A stretch of 17,383 nt of DNA from an uncultured Sphingobacteriales bacterium (GCA_946887085.1 CAMPKG010000023.1:1-17383), one strand, 5' to 3'. Positions 1 to 10,138 are shown, counted from the stretch's first letter. The notes: generated by a model from the letters alone, not told the origin. Made by a program: numbers and translations.

Positions 1-501
1 GATTTTGCAACGCACACGGGCGGCTTATTGCTCGATGGTTTTGGTGATGGCATCAGGCTATGGAACCATATGCAGGAGTTGAAGAACATCAAAGCCACCG
101 GCCGCACTTACCTCGAAGTAAAGAACAACTACCAGTTTCTCAACAATACTGCATTCTCAATATTACAAGCTACGCGTACGCGCATCAGCAAAACAGAATA
201 CATCAGCTGCCCTAGTTGCGGGCGTACACTTTTTGACCTGCAGGAAACTACAGCAAAGATCCGCAACGCCACCAACCACCTGAAGGGCGTGAAGATCGCC
301 ATCATGGGTTGCATCGTGAACGGCCCCGGCGAAATGGCGGACGCTGATTTCGGTTATGTGGGCAGCGGTCCGGGAAAGATCACCTTATACAAAAGCAAGG
401 AAGTAGTGAAGCGTAACGTACCCAGCGAAGTAGCTGTTGACGAGCTAATACAGTTGCTGAAAGATAACGGCGCCTGGGTAGAGCCTGCTGTTATGGCCTA
501 G
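1..501 (+). CDS. ispG: 4-hydroxy-3-methylbut-2-enyl diphosphate synthase, C-terminal part (5' end outside window)
   Basis: The reading frame is open from the first base and ends at TAG 499-501, so only the C-terminal 166 residues are present. IspG (GcpE) is a cytosolic iron-sulfur enzyme that converts methylerythritol cyclodiphosphate to HMBPP in the MEP isoprenoid pathway. The visible part carries the cluster-binding signature: the pair CPSC in [13 protein letters not shown], then [11 protein letters not shown], which supplies the third cysteine and the conserved glutamate ligand. The segment [14 protein letters not shown] that follows is also typical of the family. Bacteroidota IspG is usually the long form with an inserted domain, which would lie upstream and cannot be checked here. 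The last 11 bases overlap tail-to-tail with the leftward polymerase-like gene. An internal TTG at 28 is not the start, because the conserved sequence continues to its left. Confidence 0.95.
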   Translation, partial: DFATHTGGLLLDGFGDGIRLWNHMQELKNIKATGRTYLEVKNNYQFLNNTAFSILQATRTRISKTEYISCPSCGRTLFDLQETTAKIRNATNHLKGVKIAIMGCIVNGPGEMADADFGYVGSGPGKITLYKSKEVVKRNVPSEVAVDELIQLLKDNGAWVEPAVMA

Positions 502-1960
502 CGATCACTTCGCCTTTCTGCTCTGCCTCTTCAAGATCACGGCTTTTCTTGTCCAGCATTACTAGTGCCGCCACGCCCATGTAAAAGATAGTTCCTACCT
601 TATGGCTTTCTAACAGCTCTGAGAAGAAGTTGTTGATAAAGCCTGCAGCCAGCATCATGGTCACACCCATGGTTACCTGCTTATAGTACCTGTCTTTAAA
701 ACGGTGGAAGGTTTTCTGCGCCTGCGCAAATAGCACCATGATAAAGATGGCGTAAATGATCATGCCCGGATAACCCTGCTCTACCAGCAGGTAGAGATAG
801 TAGTTGTGCGTGGTGGATTGCTCGGGGTTACGACTCACATAAGTACGGAAGGAAGAAACCGCGTATGGCTTGTAGTGATAATAAAATGCGTTAGGTCCAT
901 AACCTGTAATAGGTTCATCCTTGCTCATTCTCACGGCGGCTATCCAGCGGTATACGCGCTCCATCGAAGACATGTCCTGGCCGCGAATGGTGGCGAGAAT
1001 GTGGTCTTCAAATTTATTATGCATGAAGGTTTTCTGGTAGTTGGGGCGGAAAGTGAGGAAGTGATTGTTTTGTATCACGAACGTCATCATCAAAGCCAAC
1101 AAGCCGTAGAACACCGGTATTACCAGGTTGACCATTCTTATCCTGATCATAAAGTTCATGATGATGGCAAAAACTACGGCCACCATGGCTGCGCGGGCAA
1201 AGGTTAGGTATAGTACGGGCAGGAAGAAGATAATGAGGAACAACACTGTGAAACGCATCAGCCATGTTTTACCTCTTGTAAGCGGGTAGGCAGCCCATAG
1301 CAGGCCGAAGAACATGGAGAGTATCGTTGAATAATCAACGTGGTTCTGGTAGATCTCGGAAATAGCCTTTTCTACCTTACGGAAATGAAAGCCGAGCATA
1401 GCATGGCGCACCATGATAATGGCAACCGTGATCAGCAAGGGTATAAGACCAACAAGGAATGCAGTTTTATAATCTTTCTTTTCGCGGAATATCCAGATCG
1501 GCAGCACTACGCAGGACACAAGGAACCATGTTTTGGCCGCCATGAATTTTATCGATACCAGCAATTCTTTCGAATAGATGACGCAGACGATCATCCAGAT
1601 AAATTGCAGTACCAGCAGTGTAATAATTGGATTCTTCCACCACCATTTCGGTATCAGGTCGGGTTGCCTGGCCCACATCGTGATGAACACCAATAACAGC
1701 AACCACATCACCGGTTCATCGGGTACAGAAGTAGAAAGCGTATCGCCGAAAAAATTAAGTTCGATAGAGCCGGGAATGCTGAACAACAGGAACCAGAATG
1801 CAAACTTCCAGTTGAGGCCTGTCATCAGAATAAACAAGAACGCGAACGGCGTTATCAACAGCAGCGGCTCACTCAGAAAAGTACTGAGCGCTACCAGCAG
1901 CAGCATGATGGCAATGCCGGCACCTTTTTCCCATTTATTCAGAAGCAGGCCTTCCCGCAT
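491..1960 (-). CDS. O-antigen polymerase/ligase-like multi-pass membrane protein
   Basis: This 489-residue inner-membrane protein is built almost entirely of hydrophobic helices, with about ten or more membrane segments. A large hydrophilic loop lies around residues 290-385. The loop contains [13 protein letters not shown] and then [17 protein letters not shown] near residues 380-396, the pattern of the O-antigen ligase/polymerase (Wzy_C/WaaL, PF04932) family, which joins or polymerises lipid-linked glycans at the periplasmic face. Whether it is a polymerase, a ligase or an exopolysaccharide polymerase cannot be told from sequence. Its ATG overlaps the stop codon of the Wzz-like gene by one base (TAATG), so the two are probably translationally coupled. 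A chain-length regulator next to a polymerase is the expected pairing. No glycosyltransferase, flippase or outer-membrane exporter gene is visible nearby. Confidence 0.85.
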   Translation of the reverse strand: MREGLLLNKWEKGAGIAIMLLLVALSTFLSEPLLLITPFAFLFILMTGLNWKFAFWFLLFSIPGSIELNFFGDTLSTSVPDEPVMWLLLLVFITMWARQPDLIPKWWWKNPIITLLVLQFIWMIVCVIYSKELLVSIKFMAAKTWFLVSCVVLPIWIFREKKDYKTAFLVGLIPLLITVAIIMVRHAMLGFHFRKVEKAISEIYQNHVDYSTILSMFFGLLWAAYPLTRGKTWLMRFTVLFLIIFFLPVLYLTFARAAMVAVVFAIIMNFMIRIRMVNLVIPVFYGLLALMMTFVIQNNHFLTFRPNYQKTFMHNKFEDHILATIRGQDMSSMERVYRWIAAVRMSKDEPITGYGPNAFYYHYKPYAVSSFRTYVSRNPEQSTTHNYYLYLLVEQGYPGMIIYAIFIMVLFAQAQKTFHRFKDRYYKQVTMGVTMMLAAGFINNFFSELLESHKVGTIFYMGVAALVMLDKKSRDLEEAEQKGEVIARP

Positions 1961-2922
1961 TAGCGTTCTACAGCTATAAGCACGCGATAATAAGTCATCA
2001 GCAGGATGTACATCGCCGCGAAGAAGAAACCAATGATGCCTGCCGCGATAACAGTCAGTATCAAACCAAGCCCTTTAGGATCCGTTGGCGGTATGGCACG
2101 GTTGGTTACGTGGATGAACTTCATCTCGTTAACACCCGTACCGGTTGAGAACTCGTTCAGCAGGCTCACATATTTAGCGCGGTCGATAACCAGCTGGTCT
2201 TTGACAGAAGCAATATTTTGAATTTGCTCAACAGCAAAACCATTTGCACTACTGCTTACGCTACCGCCTAACGCAGCACGCGAAGGGCTGATGATATCAT
2301 ACATCCTGTACTTGTCGCGCATAGACGACAAGCTGTCCGTCATGCTGGCGATAGAGCTATCCATCTGGTGTATCTTATCGCTGATGGAATTATATGCGTA
2401 GCCCTTGATGGTATTATAGTAGTTGCGGTAAGTGGCTTCAGTAACCCGGATATGTTCATTGGCCACTGCTGCTGCACGGTCAGGGTCAGTATCGGTATAC
2501 TTCAACACCAGGTGGCGGTACTCGGTGCGTTTGATGTTGAGGCGCTTTTTATACATATTCCTGAGTTTATTTCTTTCCTCAGGTTTTGTAGTGTCGATCT
2601 TATACGCTGCCGCCAGGTTAAGGTTCTTCATCACCTGGTCTTTCACCAGGTCCGATTCTGCGGTTACAATGATCTTATCAATATCATCATCACCGGCAAA
2701 GAAGTCAACAAAGTGCATGTCATGCGAGCGGAACAGGTAGTTGCGGTCGGCAAACAGCGGATTGGACAGAAAGAACTCAGCTTCAGCCTCATATTTCTTC
2801 GTCCGGATAAAAGTGAAAAGAACGCCTACCAGTATGGTAAGTGCCATCACGATAAAGATGAACCGGCGGCGCTGCCTGAGTGTGTGTACAATGTCCACCA
2901 GGTCGAAACGTGGGGTAGTCAT
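1960..2922 (-). CDS. Wzz/GumC-type polysaccharide chain-length determinant
   Basis: This 320-residue protein has the standard polysaccharide co-polymerase layout: a short cytoplasmic N-terminus with VDIVHTLRQRRRFIF, a first membrane helix at about residues 19-40, a long helix-rich periplasmic domain, and a second membrane helix at about 284-310. The segment KYEAEAEFFLSNP just after the first helix is typical of the Wzz family (PF02706), and the segment before the second helix is proline-rich (AIPPTDPKG). It ends shortly after the second helix, so it lacks the fused tyrosine kinase domain found in many exopolysaccharide co-polymerases. Such proteins set the chain length of the glycan made by the partner polymerase, here the gene whose start it overlaps. 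It begins 62 bp downstream of prfA on the same strand, with no obvious promoter between, so read-through from prfA is possible. Confidence 0.85.
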   Translation of the reverse strand: MTTPRFDLVDIVHTLRQRRRFIFIVMALTILVGVLFTFIRTKKYEAEAEFFLSNPLFADRNYLFRSHDMHFVDFFAGDDDIDKIIVTAESDLVKDQVMKNLNLAAAYKIDTTKPEERNKLRNMYKKRLNIKRTEYRHLVLKYTDTDPDRAAAVANEHIRVTEATYRNYYNTIKGYAYNSISDKIHQMDSSIASMTDSLSSMRDKYRMYDIISPSRAALGGSVSSSANGFAVEQIQNIASVKDQLVIDRAKYVSLLNEFSTGTGVNEMKFIHVTNRAIPPTDPKGLGLILTVIAAGIIGFFFAAMYILLMTYYRVLIAVER

Positions 2923-2984
2923 GTTTCAGTAGTGTGTTTAAAAAATTAAACTTAATTATTTTGGTTCAGAATGTATGCTTTTGT

Positions 2985-4070
2985 CTAAATAACGGTTTCC
3001 CCGGCCTGCATTTTCTCTGCATTCTCTGCAAATTGTAATGCTTCTATCATCTCCTGTATGTTACCGTTCATAAAATCGTCCAGGTTGTAGATGGTCATGT
3101 TGATGCGATGATCCGTCACCCTGCCTTGAGGATAGTTGTAGGTACGTATCTTGGCCGACCTGTCGCCCGTGCTCACAAGGCTTTTCCTCCTGCGCGATAT
3201 CTCATCTTCCTGCTTGCGCACCTGCTCTTCGTATAACTTGGTACGCATCATGGCAGTTGCCTTCTCGCGGTTGCCCAGCTGGGTACGTTCCGTTTGGCAG
3301 GTGATCACCGTACCGGTTGGTACGTGCGTCAGGATAACTTTGGTTTCTACCTTATTCACATTCTGTCCACCGGCACCGCCGCTTCGGGCAGTCTCCATTT
3401 TCAGATCGCTTTCCTTCAGCTCAAAATCTATCTCTTCTGCTTCAGGCATCACAGCAACAGTTGCTGCTGAAGTATGTACCCGTCCGCTGGCCTCGGTGGC
3501 CGGTACTCGCTGAACGCGGTGTACGCCACTCTCGAATTTCAGGGTTCCATATACATCTTCGCCCTGTACCTCAAGCTGCACCTCTTTATAACCGCCAACA
3601 GTTCCCTCGGTCTCCGTAAGCACCGCTACCTTCCAGCCCTTACGCTCGCAAAAACGGAGATACAGGCGCATCAAGTCGCCTGCAAAAAGACTGGCCTCAT
3701 CGCCACCTGTACCTGCACGCACCTCTATAATTGCGTTCTTCTCGTCCTGCGGATCTTTCGGTATCAGCAGCTGGCGTATCTCTTCTTCCAATATGGTCTT
3801 GTCCGCTTCCAGCTTATCCAGGTCTTCTTTGGCCATTTCACGCAGGTCATCATCCGACTCGTTCTCCAGGATCTCGCGGGCAAAATCAGTGTTTTCGATA
3901 TTCGACTTATACCTTTTGTACGTATCTACTATCTTCTCCAGCTTGCGGTATTCGCGGCTCACGTTCGAAAAACGCTTGTTGTCATTCACCACCTCGGGGT
4001 TGGTGAGCGCCACACCAAGGTCGTTAAACCTCGCTTCTATCGCCTGCAATTTTTCTATGATCTGACTCAT
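2985..4070 (-). CDS. prfA: Peptide chain release factor 1
   Basis: This 361-residue protein has normal RF1 length. RF1 recognises UAA and UAG in the ribosomal A site and triggers peptide release. The codon-recognition tripeptide PAT appears in [14 protein letters not shown] near residues 189-191, which marks it as RF1 rather than RF2 (SPF). The catalytic GGQ lies in [15 protein letters not shown] near residue 232. The conserved stretch [19 protein letters not shown] lies upstream of both. The ATG at 4070 is the natural start ([15 protein letters not shown]). A Bacteroidota -7-like box, TAATTTTG, sits 15 bases upstream. The methyltransferase gene ends 48 bp upstream on the same strand. Confidence 0.98.
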   Translation of the reverse strand: MSQIIEKLQAIEARFNDLGVALTNPEVVNDNKRFSNVSREYRKLEKIVDTYKRYKSNIENTDFAREILENESDDDLREMAKEDLDKLEADKTILEEEIRQLLIPKDPQDEKNAIIEVRAGTGGDEASLFAGDLMRLYLRFCERKGWKVAVLTETEGTVGGYKEVQLEVQGEDVYGTLKFESGVHRVQRVPATEASGRVHTSAATVAVMPEAEEIDFELKESDLKMETARSGGAGGQNVNKVETKVILTHVPTGTVITCQTERTQLGNREKATAMMRTKLYEEQVRKQEDEISRRRKSLVSTGDRSAKIRTYNYPQGRVTDHRINMTIYNLDDFMNGNIQEMIEALQFAENAEKMQAGETVI

Positions 4071-4084
4071 GTTCTAACAGCCCG

Positions 4085-4092
4085 CAAAATTA
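4085..4092 (-). promoter_or_regulatory. Candidate -7 promoter box for prfA
   Basis: On the minus strand this reads TAATTTTG, an exact match to the Bacteroidota -7 consensus TAnnTTTG, 15 bases before the prfA ATG. I see no clear TTTG -33 element at the usual spacing, so the call rests on the -7 box and its position. It implies a very short 5' leader. Confidence 0.4.
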
Positions 4093-4118
4093 GATAAATG
4101 CAGGCAGATTAAGGTGTT

Positions 4119-5039
4119 TTAATGATTGGTTGCCAGCTTACGGAACACGATATTATCAGATTCCAATTGGCTGTTTTTAAAATATTCATTTATATCGCGA
4201 ATCATCACGGGCATGCCTTGTTTATTGATGTAGTGGGCTGCATAACCCAATTCAACTAACAAAGCGGCTGCTTTATTGTGTTCGCTATTGTCACGTTGGG
4301 CTTCCAGGTATTCCATCATCACATACGGGTTATTAGCCGAAAGGTAAGATCTACCTCCTGCTATTACCTTCAACTCTGCACCTTCCACATCTATTTTTAT
4401 CAATTGTGGGCGGAAGCCGGAAGCTGTTATAGTATCGATAGTATTGCTGTTCACGGTTATCTGCCGCGGTTTGGACGCCTCAAACCAGTCTTTATCGCTA
4501 AACTGGTCGACATTCATGGCATTGTATTCCGAATACAGGTTCGGGAACTCGTAAAAAGTTAATGGTACAGTGGTGTCCGACACCGCCTCCTGGAAGCACT
4601 GCACATTCGCGTGTTTGCCGGCGTTTACTTTTAGTATTGCAAAAGTTTTGGGCGAAGGCTCGAAGCTGTAGACTGTTCCCTTTCCGGTGAGCGTGGCCGC
4701 CAGCAGGCTGAAATAACCATAGTGTGCACCAATGTCGAGGAAATCATCGCCTTCGTTTGCATGATTGATCAGGAAGCGCGCGAGGCGGATCTCAGAGTCG
4801 TGCGACTTACCACCTGTGAGATAGATATCAGTAGACGCAGGCAGCGCTATTTGCATCTCTCCATTGAAAAACACGGGAGTGTTTAAGACCTTCTCCCGCT
4901 TGCTTTTTGAATAAACGAGTTTCCGGAACAGGATAGCGTGAAGATATTTGTAGGGATCATGCAATAGCCTGCTCAGCTTCGATGACGAAGCTATTTGCTC
5001 AACTTTTTTCAGCCTTTCCAGGAAAGCAGACCGTTCCAT
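4119..5039 (-). CDS. FkbM-family SAM-dependent methyltransferase
   Basis: This 306-residue protein contains the class I SAM-binding motif FLDIGAHYGYFSLLAA near residues 98-113, the acidic strand-2 motif VYSFEPSPKTF, and the FkbM-type motif LIKIDVEGAELKVIAGG near residues 214-230. These place it in Methyltransf_21 (PF05050), whose members usually O-methylate sugars or other small molecules. The acceptor cannot be predicted. The N-terminal hundred residues are not shared by all family members. The gene stands between the infB terminator and prfA, which suggests its own transcript, although I see no strong promoter box. A role in modifying surface glycan, together with the Wzz/polymerase pair two genes downstream, is possible but only an inference. 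Confidence 0.88.
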   Translation of the reverse strand: MERSAFLERLKKVEQIASSSKLSRLLHDPYKYLHAILFRKLVYSKSKREKVLNTPVFFNGEMQIALPASTDIYLTGGKSHDSEIRLARFLINHANEGDDFLDIGAHYGYFSLLAATLTGKGTVYSFEPSPKTFAILKVNAGKHANVQCFQEAVSDTTVPLTFYEFPNLYSEYNAMNVDQFSDKDWFEASKPRQITVNSNTIDTITASGFRPQLIKIDVEGAELKVIAGGRSYLSANNPYVMMEYLEAQRDNSEHNKAAALLVELGYAAHYINKQGMPVMIRDINEYFKNSQLESDNIVFRKLATNH

Positions 5040-5054
5040 TCTATCGGATTTGTA

Positions 5055-5090
5055 TAAATAAAAAAGCTTCCCATTAACTGGAAAGCTTTT
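5055..5090 (-). terminator. Intrinsic terminator of the rimP-nusA-infB operon
   Basis: On the minus strand, 17 bases past the infB stop, a stem AAGCTTTCC / GGGAAGCTT (nine pairs, one G-T wobble, seven-base loop, arms 5080-5088 and 5064-5072) is followed by TTTTTATTTAT. This is a classic rho-independent terminator and separates infB from the methyltransferase gene. Confidence 0.88.
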
Positions 5091-5106
5091 CTTGTATTTA
5101 AATACG

Positions 5107-8100
5107 CTAAAGCGTGCGCTTCACTTCTACTTCTTCGAAACCTTCTATGATATCGCCTGTGCGTACATCGTTGTAGTTCTTAATGCTCATTCCACACTCA
5201 TAACCTGCAGCCACTTCCTTCACATCGTCTTTGAAACGTTTCAATGAAGCCAGTTCGCCGGTATATACTACGATACCATCGCGCACCAGGTTGACCTTTG
5301 TATTACGGTTGATCTTACCATCAAGCACGTAACAACCCGCGATGGTACCAACACCCGTGATCTTGTACACTTCGCGCACTTCGATGTTGCATACAGTCTT
5401 CTTTTCGATCTTCGGTTCCAGGAGACCTTCCATCGCGCTCTTGATCTCTTCGATCGCGTCGTAGATGATGGAGTAGGTACGTATCTCTATATTCTCCTGC
5501 TCTGCCAGCTTTGCAGCCTGCATTGAAGGGCGAACCTGAAAACCGAGGATGATAGCGTCGGAGGCAGTCGCCAGCAACACATCGCTTTCGGTGATCTGGC
5601 CCACACCCTTGTGTACCACGTTTACCGCTACCTCCGCCGTAGAAAGTTTCTGCAACGAGTCACTAAGGGCTTCCACCGAACCGTCGAAGTCACCTTTGAT
5701 GATGATACCAAGTTCCTTAAAGTTACCCAGTGCCAGGCGGCGGCCGATCTCGTCGAGCGTGATGTGCTTACGGGTGCGTATGCCTTGCTCCCGCAGTATC
5801 TGAGCACGATGGTTGGCAATTTCCTTCGCGTCGTTCTCCTCTTCAAATACTTTGAATTTCTCACCGGCCTGTGGCGCACCGTTCAAACCAAGTACCTGTA
5901 CCGGTGCAGATGGCCCGGCTGATTCAACACGCTGTCCACGCTCGTTGAACATGGCCTTGATCTTACCAAAGTGCTGCCCGCACGCGATCATATCACCTTG
6001 CTCCAACGTACCATTCTGTACCAGGATAGTAGCTACATAACCACGGCCTTTATCCAGCGATGCTTCGATAACACTACCGGTTGCAAAACGGTCGGGATTG
6101 GCTTTCAATTCAAGCAACTCAGCTTCCAGGCCGATCTTCTCGAGTAGCAGGTCGATGTTCAAACCTTTCTTGGCCGATATCTCCTGGCTCTGGAATTTAC
6201 CGCCCCAGTCTTCTACCAGTATATTCATACCGGCAAGCTGTTCTTTTATTTTTTCAGGATTAGCTCCTTCTTTATCTATTTTGTTGATCGCAAAGATCAT
6301 CGGCAGGCTAGCCGCCTGTGCGTGCGAGATCGCTTCCTTTGTCTGAGGCATGATCGCATCGTCGGCCGCTACCACGATCACAGCAACGTCGGCAACTTTC
6401 GCACCACGCGCACGCATCGCAGTAAATGCTTCGTGACCCGGAGTATCCAGGAAGGTGATCCTTTTACCGCTGCCCGTCACCACCTGGTAGGCACCGATGT
6501 GCTGGGTGATACCTCCGGCTTCACCGGCCACCACGTTCGCACTGCGTATGTAGTCAAGCAATGATGTTTTACCGTGGTCAACGTGACCCATGATGGTAAC
6601 GATAGGTGCACGAGGCTCCAAGTCGTCCGGATCATCGGTATCTTCTTCTTCAATATCTGCTTCCTGCTCGAGGTTAATGAACTCTACATCGTAGCCAAAC
6701 TCGCTTGATACAAGCTCTATCACCTCTGCATCAAGACGCTGGTTGATAGACACCATGATGCCCAGGCTCATACACTTGCTGATAACTTCAGCAAAGCTCA
6801 CGTTCAGCAGGCTTGCCAATTCGGCCACTGAGATGAACTCTGTAACCTGTATTGTATTGCCTTCTGTTGATTGTTCTGCTGCGCGTTTTTCAGCCATCTC
6901 CTCGCGCTTGTTGCGGCGATATTTAGATTTCAGGTTTTTGCCGCGGGTGGAACCTGCAAGCTTGGCCTGAGTCTGGCGAATTTTATCCTGGATCGCTTTA
7001 GCATCCACCTCCTGCTGTTGCGGCGTTTGGTTTGGCTGATTGAACCTGCCACCACCACCACGACGGTCGCCGCCACCACCACCGGGGCCACGCCTGTCCT
7101 GACCGCCCTGGCCGGGACCACGCTGGCCACCCTGATAACCACCGGGACGCTGACCGCCCTGGCCAGGACCACGTTGCTGGTAGCCGCCACCCTGGCCGCG
7201 CTGGCCCTGGTAACCACCACCCTGGCCTTGTCCACCCTGACCTTGCTGATCGGGACGGAAAGTTTCAGGCTTCTTCTGTACAGGAATACGTTTGCGGTTA
7301 CGTTTCTCTTTGCTGTCAGATTTACTGCTGTCAGCCACCGGAAGCTCGATCTTACCAATGATCTTCGGACCTTCCAGTTTAGGAGCTTTCATTTCGATAT
7401 GCTCCGGTTTATCATCACCTTCTTCCGGCGCAGGCGCAGGTGTAGGAGCTGGCGCAACTGGTGCCGGCTGTTCTGCAACAGGCTCCGGCTGCACATCTTC
7501 TTCAACTTTCGTTTTGCCTTTCTTCTTCGGTGCTTCTGTTTCTTGTACCGGTGTAGTAGCTGTAACTTCTTCTTCTTTCTTATCAGTTTTCTTCTTGGCA
7601 GCACCTTTTTTCGGGCGAGACGACATGTTCATCTCTTCCAGGTTGATCTTGCCAAGAATATTCGGCCCTTCCAGCTTCGGCGCTTTCATTTCTATATGCG
7701 CAGCTTCATCTTCAACTTCCGGTTCTGCAGGTTGTTCCTCTTTTTTGGATTTCTTAGCAGGTTTCTCTTCCTTCTCTTCTACCGGCTCTTGTTTGGCAAC
7801 AGGCTCTTCTACAACTTCTTTCGGCTTGGCAACTTCTTTTGGCTTTTCTGCTTCTTTCGGCTCTTCTTTTTTCTCCTCCTTCTTCTTCTCGACTTTCGGA
7901 GCTTCAGGTTCATCCTTCTTATCACGTACGTTGATATCCAGCTCTTCTTTATTCTTCTTCAGGCTATCCAGCAGCGAACCTTTAGGCAAAGCAATTTCCT
8001 CGCTCTTGCGCTTGGCTGCTTTGTCTTGCGCAAACTCAGCCTGCAGGGCGTCATACATTGGCTCGGTGAGCTTGGTATTCGGATTACTTGCGTTTATCTC

Positions 8101-8199
8101 AAAACCCTTACCCGTAAGAAACTCTACAAGCGTTTCCTTACCGATGTTAAACTCTTTGGCGGCTGCCAGTAATCTTGGTGTTTTTGTTGCTGTTGCCAT
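5107..8199 (-). CDS. infB: Translation initiation factor IF-2
   Basis: This 1030-residue GTPase places initiator tRNA on the 30S subunit and promotes 50S joining. An N-terminal IF2N-like module occupies residues 1-55. A Lys/Glu-rich arm follows (about 60-310) with two copies of [12 protein letters not shown] near 167 and 266. A Gly/Gln/Arg-rich low-complexity segment (about 315-390) comes next, and a second IF2N-like domain near 446-513. The G domain has GHVDHGKTS near 536-545 (G1), DTPGHE near 584 (G3) and NKID near 638 (G4), followed by domains II, III and the C-terminal fMet-tRNA-binding domain. It is longer than E. coli IF2 (890 residues) because of the charged and glycine-rich arm, which is usual in Bacteroidota. 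It is the last gene of the rimP-nusA-infB operon, 132 bp after nusA, and a terminator follows. Confidence 0.98.
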   Translation of the reverse strand: MATATKTPRLLAAAKEFNIGKETLVEFLTGKGFEINASNPNTKLTEPMYDALQAEFAQDKAAKRKSEEIALPKGSLLDSLKKNKEELDINVRDKKDEPEAPKVEKKKEEKKEEPKEAEKPKEVAKPKEVVEEPVAKQEPVEEKEEKPAKKSKKEEQPAEPEVEDEAAHIEMKAPKLEGPNILGKINLEEMNMSSRPKKGAAKKKTDKKEEEVTATTPVQETEAPKKKGKTKVEEDVQPEPVAEQPAPVAPAPTPAPAPEEGDDKPEHIEMKAPKLEGPKIIGKIELPVADSSKSDSKEKRNRKRIPVQKKPETFRPDQQGQGGQGQGGGYQGQRGQGGGYQQRGPGQGGQRPGGYQGGQRGPGQGGQDRRGPGGGGGDRRGGGGRFNQPNQTPQQQEVDAKAIQDKIRQTQAKLAGSTRGKNLKSKYRRNKREEMAEKRAAEQSTEGNTIQVTEFISVAELASLLNVSFAEVISKCMSLGIMVSINQRLDAEVIELVSSEFGYDVEFINLEQEADIEEEDTDDPDDLEPRAPIVTIMGHVDHGKTSLLDYIRSANVVAGEAGGITQHIGAYQVVTGSGKRITFLDTPGHEAFTAMRARGAKVADVAVIVVAADDAIMPQTKEAISHAQAASLPMIFAINKIDKEGANPEKIKEQLAGMNILVEDWGGKFQSQEISAKKGLNIDLLLEKIGLEAELLELKANPDRFATGSVIEASLDKGRGYVATILVQNGTLEQGDMIACGQHFGKIKAMFNERGQRVESAGPSAPVQVLGLNGAPQAGEKFKVFEEENDAKEIANHRAQILREQGIRTRKHITLDEIGRRLALGNFKELGIIIKGDFDGSVEALSDSLQKLSTAEVAVNVVHKGVGQITESDVLLATASDAIILGFQVRPSMQAAKLAEQENIEIRTYSIIYDAIEEIKSAMEGLLEPKIEKKTVCNIEVREVYKITGVGTIAGCYVLDGKINRNTKVNLVRDGIVVYTGELASLKRFKDDVKEVAAGYECGMSIKNYNDVRTGDIIEGFEEVEVKRTL

Positions 8200-8331
8200 T
8201 CGTTTTTTTACTCAGATAATATTCACTAACCTATTTTCCAGGTCCTCTTCAGCTAATCCACAAACCTACGTCTTTTGGCTTAAAAAGCCCCGTTCCGCGC
8301 AATGCCGCAGCTGCTTTATGCAACCTTAACA

Positions 8332-9585
8332 TTACTCTCCTTCGTTCTGAAACTCAGCCTGCAGTACGCGCTGTACATCCTTGATGGTCTCTTCTTCAAG
8401 GTCCGTACGGCGGGTAAGCTCTTCAACCGACAGCTCCAGTACGCTAAGCGCAGTGTCGCAACCGATCTTCTTAAACTCGTCGATGATCCATCCTTCGATC
8501 TCGTCCGAAAATTCGTCGAGGTCGATATCGTATTCAACTTCCTGATCCTGTACATCGCGGTAAACGTCAATGCTGTAACCGGTAAGCTCCTGTGCCAGTT
8601 TGATGTTCACACCTTTTTTACCAATAGCCAGCGACACCTGATCGGGCTCAAGGTAAACGTCTGCGTGGTTGCCCTCATTGTCGAGATCCATGCGGTTGAT
8701 CTTGGACGGAGTCAGCGAACGCTGAATGAGCAGCTGCGTATTATTAGTGAAGTTAATAATGTCTATATTTTCATTACGCAGCTCGCGAACGATACCATGT
8801 ATACGGCTACCTTTCATTCCCACGCAGGCACCCACCGGATCGATGCGGTCGTCGTAGCTTTCTACAGCCACTTTCGCACGCTCACCCGGCTCGCGAACAA
8901 TCTTACGGACAACTATAAGGCCATCCATGATCTCCGGCACCTCGATCTCCAGGAGTTTTTCGAGGAAGGTAGCATGTGTGCGGCTCAGCACGATGATCGG
9001 CGTATTGTTACGCATTTCCACTTTCTTTACCACCGCGCGGACAGATTCGCCCTTCTTGAAAAAATCGGTTGGTATCTGCTCAGACTTAGGCAGTATCAGT
9101 TCATTGCCCTCATCATCCAGCAGCAGTATCTCCTTTTTCCATATCTGGTATACCTCGCCGCTGATGATCTCACCAACGCGGTCGGCATATTTTTTCAGCA
9201 GGTTGTTCTTCTTCAGGTCGCCGATACGTGCAGCCAGTGTTTGTTTGGCAGCCAGGATTGCGCGGCGTCCGAAGTCGCGCACATCCATCTCTTCGTATAC
9301 TTCCTCGCCAACGCTATAGTCCGGCTCGATCTTAACCGCCTGCGAAAGAGGTATCTGCAAGTTCTCGTCTTCAATATTTTCGTCGTCAACGATCTCTCGG
9401 CGACGAAAGATCTCAAGGTCACCTGTCTGGTCGTTCACGATCACATCGAAGTTTTCATCAGTGCCATACTTTTTGCGCAGCAAGGTTTTGAAAACGTCTT
9501 CGATTACCTTCATCAAGGTAGGCCGGTCAATGTTCTCGGCATCCTTAAACTCCTGAAACGAATCAATAAGATTGATACTTGCCAT
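8332..9585 (-). CDS. nusA: Transcription termination/antitermination protein NusA
   Basis: This 417-residue protein binds RNA polymerase and nascent RNA and modulates pausing, termination and antitermination. The N-terminal polymerase-binding domain covers about residues 1-125, followed by an S1 domain (about 135-200) and two KH domains (about 225-345). The signature RIDPVGACVGMKGSRIHGI is in KH1, and LAIGKKGVNIKLAQELTGY is in KH2. A short acidic C-terminal helical region (about 350-417) replaces the longer double acidic repeat of E. coli NusA. It starts 44 bp after rimP and ends 132 bp before infB on the same strand, so the three genes form the conserved operon. In E. coli, NusA regulates its own operon through leader terminators; the hairpin ahead of rimP here could play a comparable part. 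Confidence 0.98.
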   Translation of the reverse strand: MASINLIDSFQEFKDAENIDRPTLMKVIEDVFKTLLRKKYGTDENFDVIVNDQTGDLEIFRRREIVDDENIEDENLQIPLSQAVKIEPDYSVGEEVYEEMDVRDFGRRAILAAKQTLAARIGDLKKNNLLKKYADRVGEIISGEVYQIWKKEILLLDDEGNELILPKSEQIPTDFFKKGESVRAVVKKVEMRNNTPIIVLSRTHATFLEKLLEIEVPEIMDGLIVVRKIVREPGERAKVAVESYDDRIDPVGACVGMKGSRIHGIVRELRNENIDIINFTNNTQLLIQRSLTPSKINRMDLDNEGNHADVYLEPDQVSLAIGKKGVNIKLAQELTGYSIDVYRDVQDQEVEYDIDLDEFSDEIEGWIIDEFKKIGCDTALSVLELSVEELTRRTDLEEETIKDVQRVLQAEFQNEGE

Positions 9586-9629
9586 GGTTCAACACTTTTA
9601 GCCTCCCACAATGGCGGGAGATTTTTACA

Positions 9630-10085
9630 TTAAAAAATAATATGTACTACTGTTTTTTTTATATCCGACAACGGCATTTCTACCATTGTAGTTTCTTTTT
9701 TCTTAGGCACCTTCACCTCCAGCACTAACTTCTCTTCCGTCACCTCCTTCAGCACGCCCAGTACATCTGCTCCCTCTACCGGCGTCACCAACACCGTACG
9801 ACCTATGTTTTTGCGGTATTGCCGCTCCTGAGTTAGGGGCTCATCCACACCAGGACTGCTTACTTCCAGCGAAAAGTCCCCATCAGGAAATATCTGCTCC
9901 GCCTCTATCAGGTGGTAAAGCTTACGGTTTATCTCAGCGCTTTTCTTTATCGAAAGACCTTCGTCCGCATCAATGTACAGCTTGATATTATTTATCGGCT
10001 TAATCTTTATGTTAATGATAAACATATCAGTACCTTCCAATAAAGGCTCTGCCAGCTGCCTGATCTTTTCAATTATTTCACTCAT
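9630..10085 (-). CDS. rimP: Ribosome maturation factor RimP
   Basis: This 151-residue protein, of usual family length, assists maturation of the 30S subunit. The segments VSSPGVDEPL and the preceding DGDFSLE are characteristic of RimP (DUF150), as are LYIDADEGLSIKKSAEINRKL and the C-terminal SH3-like part ending DIKKTVVHIIF. I take ATG at 10085 as the start. The frame extends only two codons further, to a TTG inside the T-tract of the upstream hairpin. It is the first gene of the rimP-nusA-infB operon, with a promoter and hairpin just upstream. Confidence 0.95.
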   Translation of the reverse strand: MSEIIEKIRQLAEPLLEGTDMFIINIKIKPINNIKLYIDADEGLSIKKSAEINRKLYHLIEAEQIFPDGDFSLEVSSPGVDEPLTQERQYRKNIGRTVLVTPVEGADVLGVLKEVTEEKLVLEVKVPKKKETTMVEMPLSDIKKTVVHIIF

Positions 10086-10089
10086 AGAC

Positions 10090-10118
10090 AAAAAACAAGG
10101 GGACTATTATGTCCCCTT
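10090..10118 (-). terminator. Leader terminator/attenuator-like hairpin before rimP
   Basis: The arms 10111-10118 and 10097-10104 form a perfect eight-pair stem, AAGGGGAC / GTCCCCTT on the minus strand, with loop ATAATA. It is followed directly by GTTTTTT and then GTCT and the rimP ATG. No leftward gene ends here, since the nearest upstream gene on this strand ends at 10524. It therefore lies in the rimP leader rather than at the end of a transcript. In the plus direction only CTTTTG follows. Confidence 0.75.
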
Positions 10119-10138
10119 CTTTTGAATTATTTCCAGTG

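Noticed and set aside
2940..2960. AATTAA/TTAATT inverted repeat between prfA and the Wzz-like gene
   Set aside because: An A/T-only stem with a two-base spacer in an AT-rich spacer is expected by chance and would not fold stably.
6871..8172. Long rightward frame of 433 codons opposite infB
   Set aside because: It is the complement of the highly conserved IF2 frame. Its product is a low-complexity Phe/Leu/Arg run created by the Lys/Glu- and Gly-rich codons on the other strand.
7292..8329. Second rightward frame of 345 codons opposite infB, Ser/Gly/Phe-rich
   Set aside because: It is again an antisense shadow of the IF2 charged arm, with compositional bias and no domain.
9604..9621. Small CTCCC/GGGAG hairpin between rimP and nusA
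   Set aside because: It has only five sure pairs and a long loop, with no terminator tail in the direction of the operon. It is too weak to call.
8302..9633. Rightward frame of 443 codons opposite nusA
   Set aside because: It covers nusA almost exactly, and the NusA product has unmistakable S1 and KH motifs. The antisense product resembles no family.
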